Positions 17,842 to 18,130 of a stretch of 18,130 bases of DNA are shown piece by piece. Within the stretch, counting starts at the first letter, position 1; every line of letters begins with the position of its first letter. Source of the DNA: Paracoccaceae bacterium. GTDB taxonomy: Bacteria; Pseudomonadota; Alphaproteobacteria; Rhodobacterales; Rhodobacteraceae. The stretch spans positions 1 to 18,130 of the forward strand of contig JALWJU010000260.1 of assembly GCA_026997055.1 (NCBI GenBank). Direction: 5' to 3'. The position numbers and the translations under genes are program-made. The notes beneath the pieces are model-generated. The model was not told the origin of the DNA. It worked only from the letters and a program-made list of their open reading frames with translations, and made no database searches.

Positions 17842-18130
17842 ATGGGGGCCGTTGCCGGCGGCCCGGTCCTCGTGCTCAATGCCGGATCGTCCTCGCTGAA
17901 ATACGCGGTGTTCGACGCGGAGTCGGGGGGCGGGGCGGAAGAGGCCGCAGGCGAGGAGATCGCCCGCGGTCTGGTCGAGATCGGCCCCGAAGGCGCGGCG
18001 GACCATGCGGCGGCGCTGGACGCGGTGCTTGCGCGCATGGCCGATGCCGGCCTGCCGCCCGCGCGCCTCGCCGCGGCCGGGCACCGGGTGGTGCATGGCG
18101 GCACGCGCCTCACCGCGCCCACCCGCATCA
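17842..18130 (+). CDS. ackA: Acetate kinase, 5' part (cut by the window edge)
   Basis: Transfers the phosphoryl group of acetyl phosphate to ADP, yielding acetate and ATP. Only the first 96 codons are present. They show the N-terminal signature VLVLNAGSSSLKYAVFD (9-25) and GHRVVHGG (about 80-87), both diagnostic of the acetate/butyrate kinase family. The ATG is one base after the xsc stop (TGACATG) and AGAAGGGGG at the xsc end can serve as its ribosome binding site. Placement right behind xsc suggests its substrate is the acetyl phosphate made by Xsc, giving substrate-level ATP. Butyrate or propionate kinase cannot be excluded from the fragment. Confidence 0.9.
   Translation, partial: MGAVAGGPVLVLNAGSSSLKYAVFDAESGGGAEEAAGEEIARGLVEIGPEGAADHAAALDAVLARMADAGLPPARLAAAGHRVVHGGTRLTAPTRI

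Noticed and set aside
15996..18128. 710-codon minus-strand frame across xsc and ackA
   Set aside because: Xsc and AckA on the plus strand carry catalytic motifs; the antisense frame has none.

Overview
The window comes from a high-GC alphaproteobacterium, most likely of the Rhodobacteraceae/Paracoccaceae. The basis is the strongly GC-biased third codon positions, the placement of yajC-secDF beside a ccmABCDG cluster (the helABCDX-type arrangement described in Rhodobacter capsulatus), an AcnA-type aconitase at the end of that cluster, and a tatABC operon with alphaproteobacterial-type proteins. No RNA genes, insertion sequences, phage genes or CRISPR arrays are visible. Genes are densely packed and no gene-free gap exceeds about 270 bases.

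Layout. At the left edge (minus strand) is the first 30 codons of an exported protein, divergent from acnA (+, 351-3041). acnA converges on a minus-strand export and cytochrome-maturation block that reads yajC, fused secDF, a short possible gene remnant, ccmA, ccmB, ccmC, ccmD, ccmG (9365 down to 3189). serS (+, 9570-10862) diverges from yajC and converges on a second minus-strand block reading tatA, tatB, tatC, a DUF815-type ATPase and a membrane fatty acid desaturase (14517 down to 10899). An orphan ABC-transporter ATPase (minus) follows, divergent from xsc (+), which is followed after one base by the start of ackA, cut by the right edge.

How the genes work together. YajC and SecDF help the Sec translocon move unfolded proteins. 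TatABC exports folded proteins. CcmABCD handle heme delivery and CcmG handles apocytochrome thiol reduction, so the middle of the window is a cell-envelope and respiratory-protein biogenesis neighbourhood. Xsc cleaves sulfoacetaldehyde (from taurine or similar sulfonates) to sulfite and acetyl phosphate, and AckA can turn acetyl phosphate into acetate plus ATP.

Points of note: tatC is out of frame near its start by one base; SecD and SecF are one continuous protein; the DUF815 ATPase starts at a GTG overlapping the tatC stop; the only two convergent gene junctions both carry a hairpin of the same unusual type (T-run inside the 5' arm, A-run inside the 3' arm); and several perfect 12-18 bp tandem duplications occur in non-coding or tail-coding DNA. 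I found no clear evidence of an entirely new multi-gene system. The least explained gene is the DUF815 ATPase coupled to tatC.
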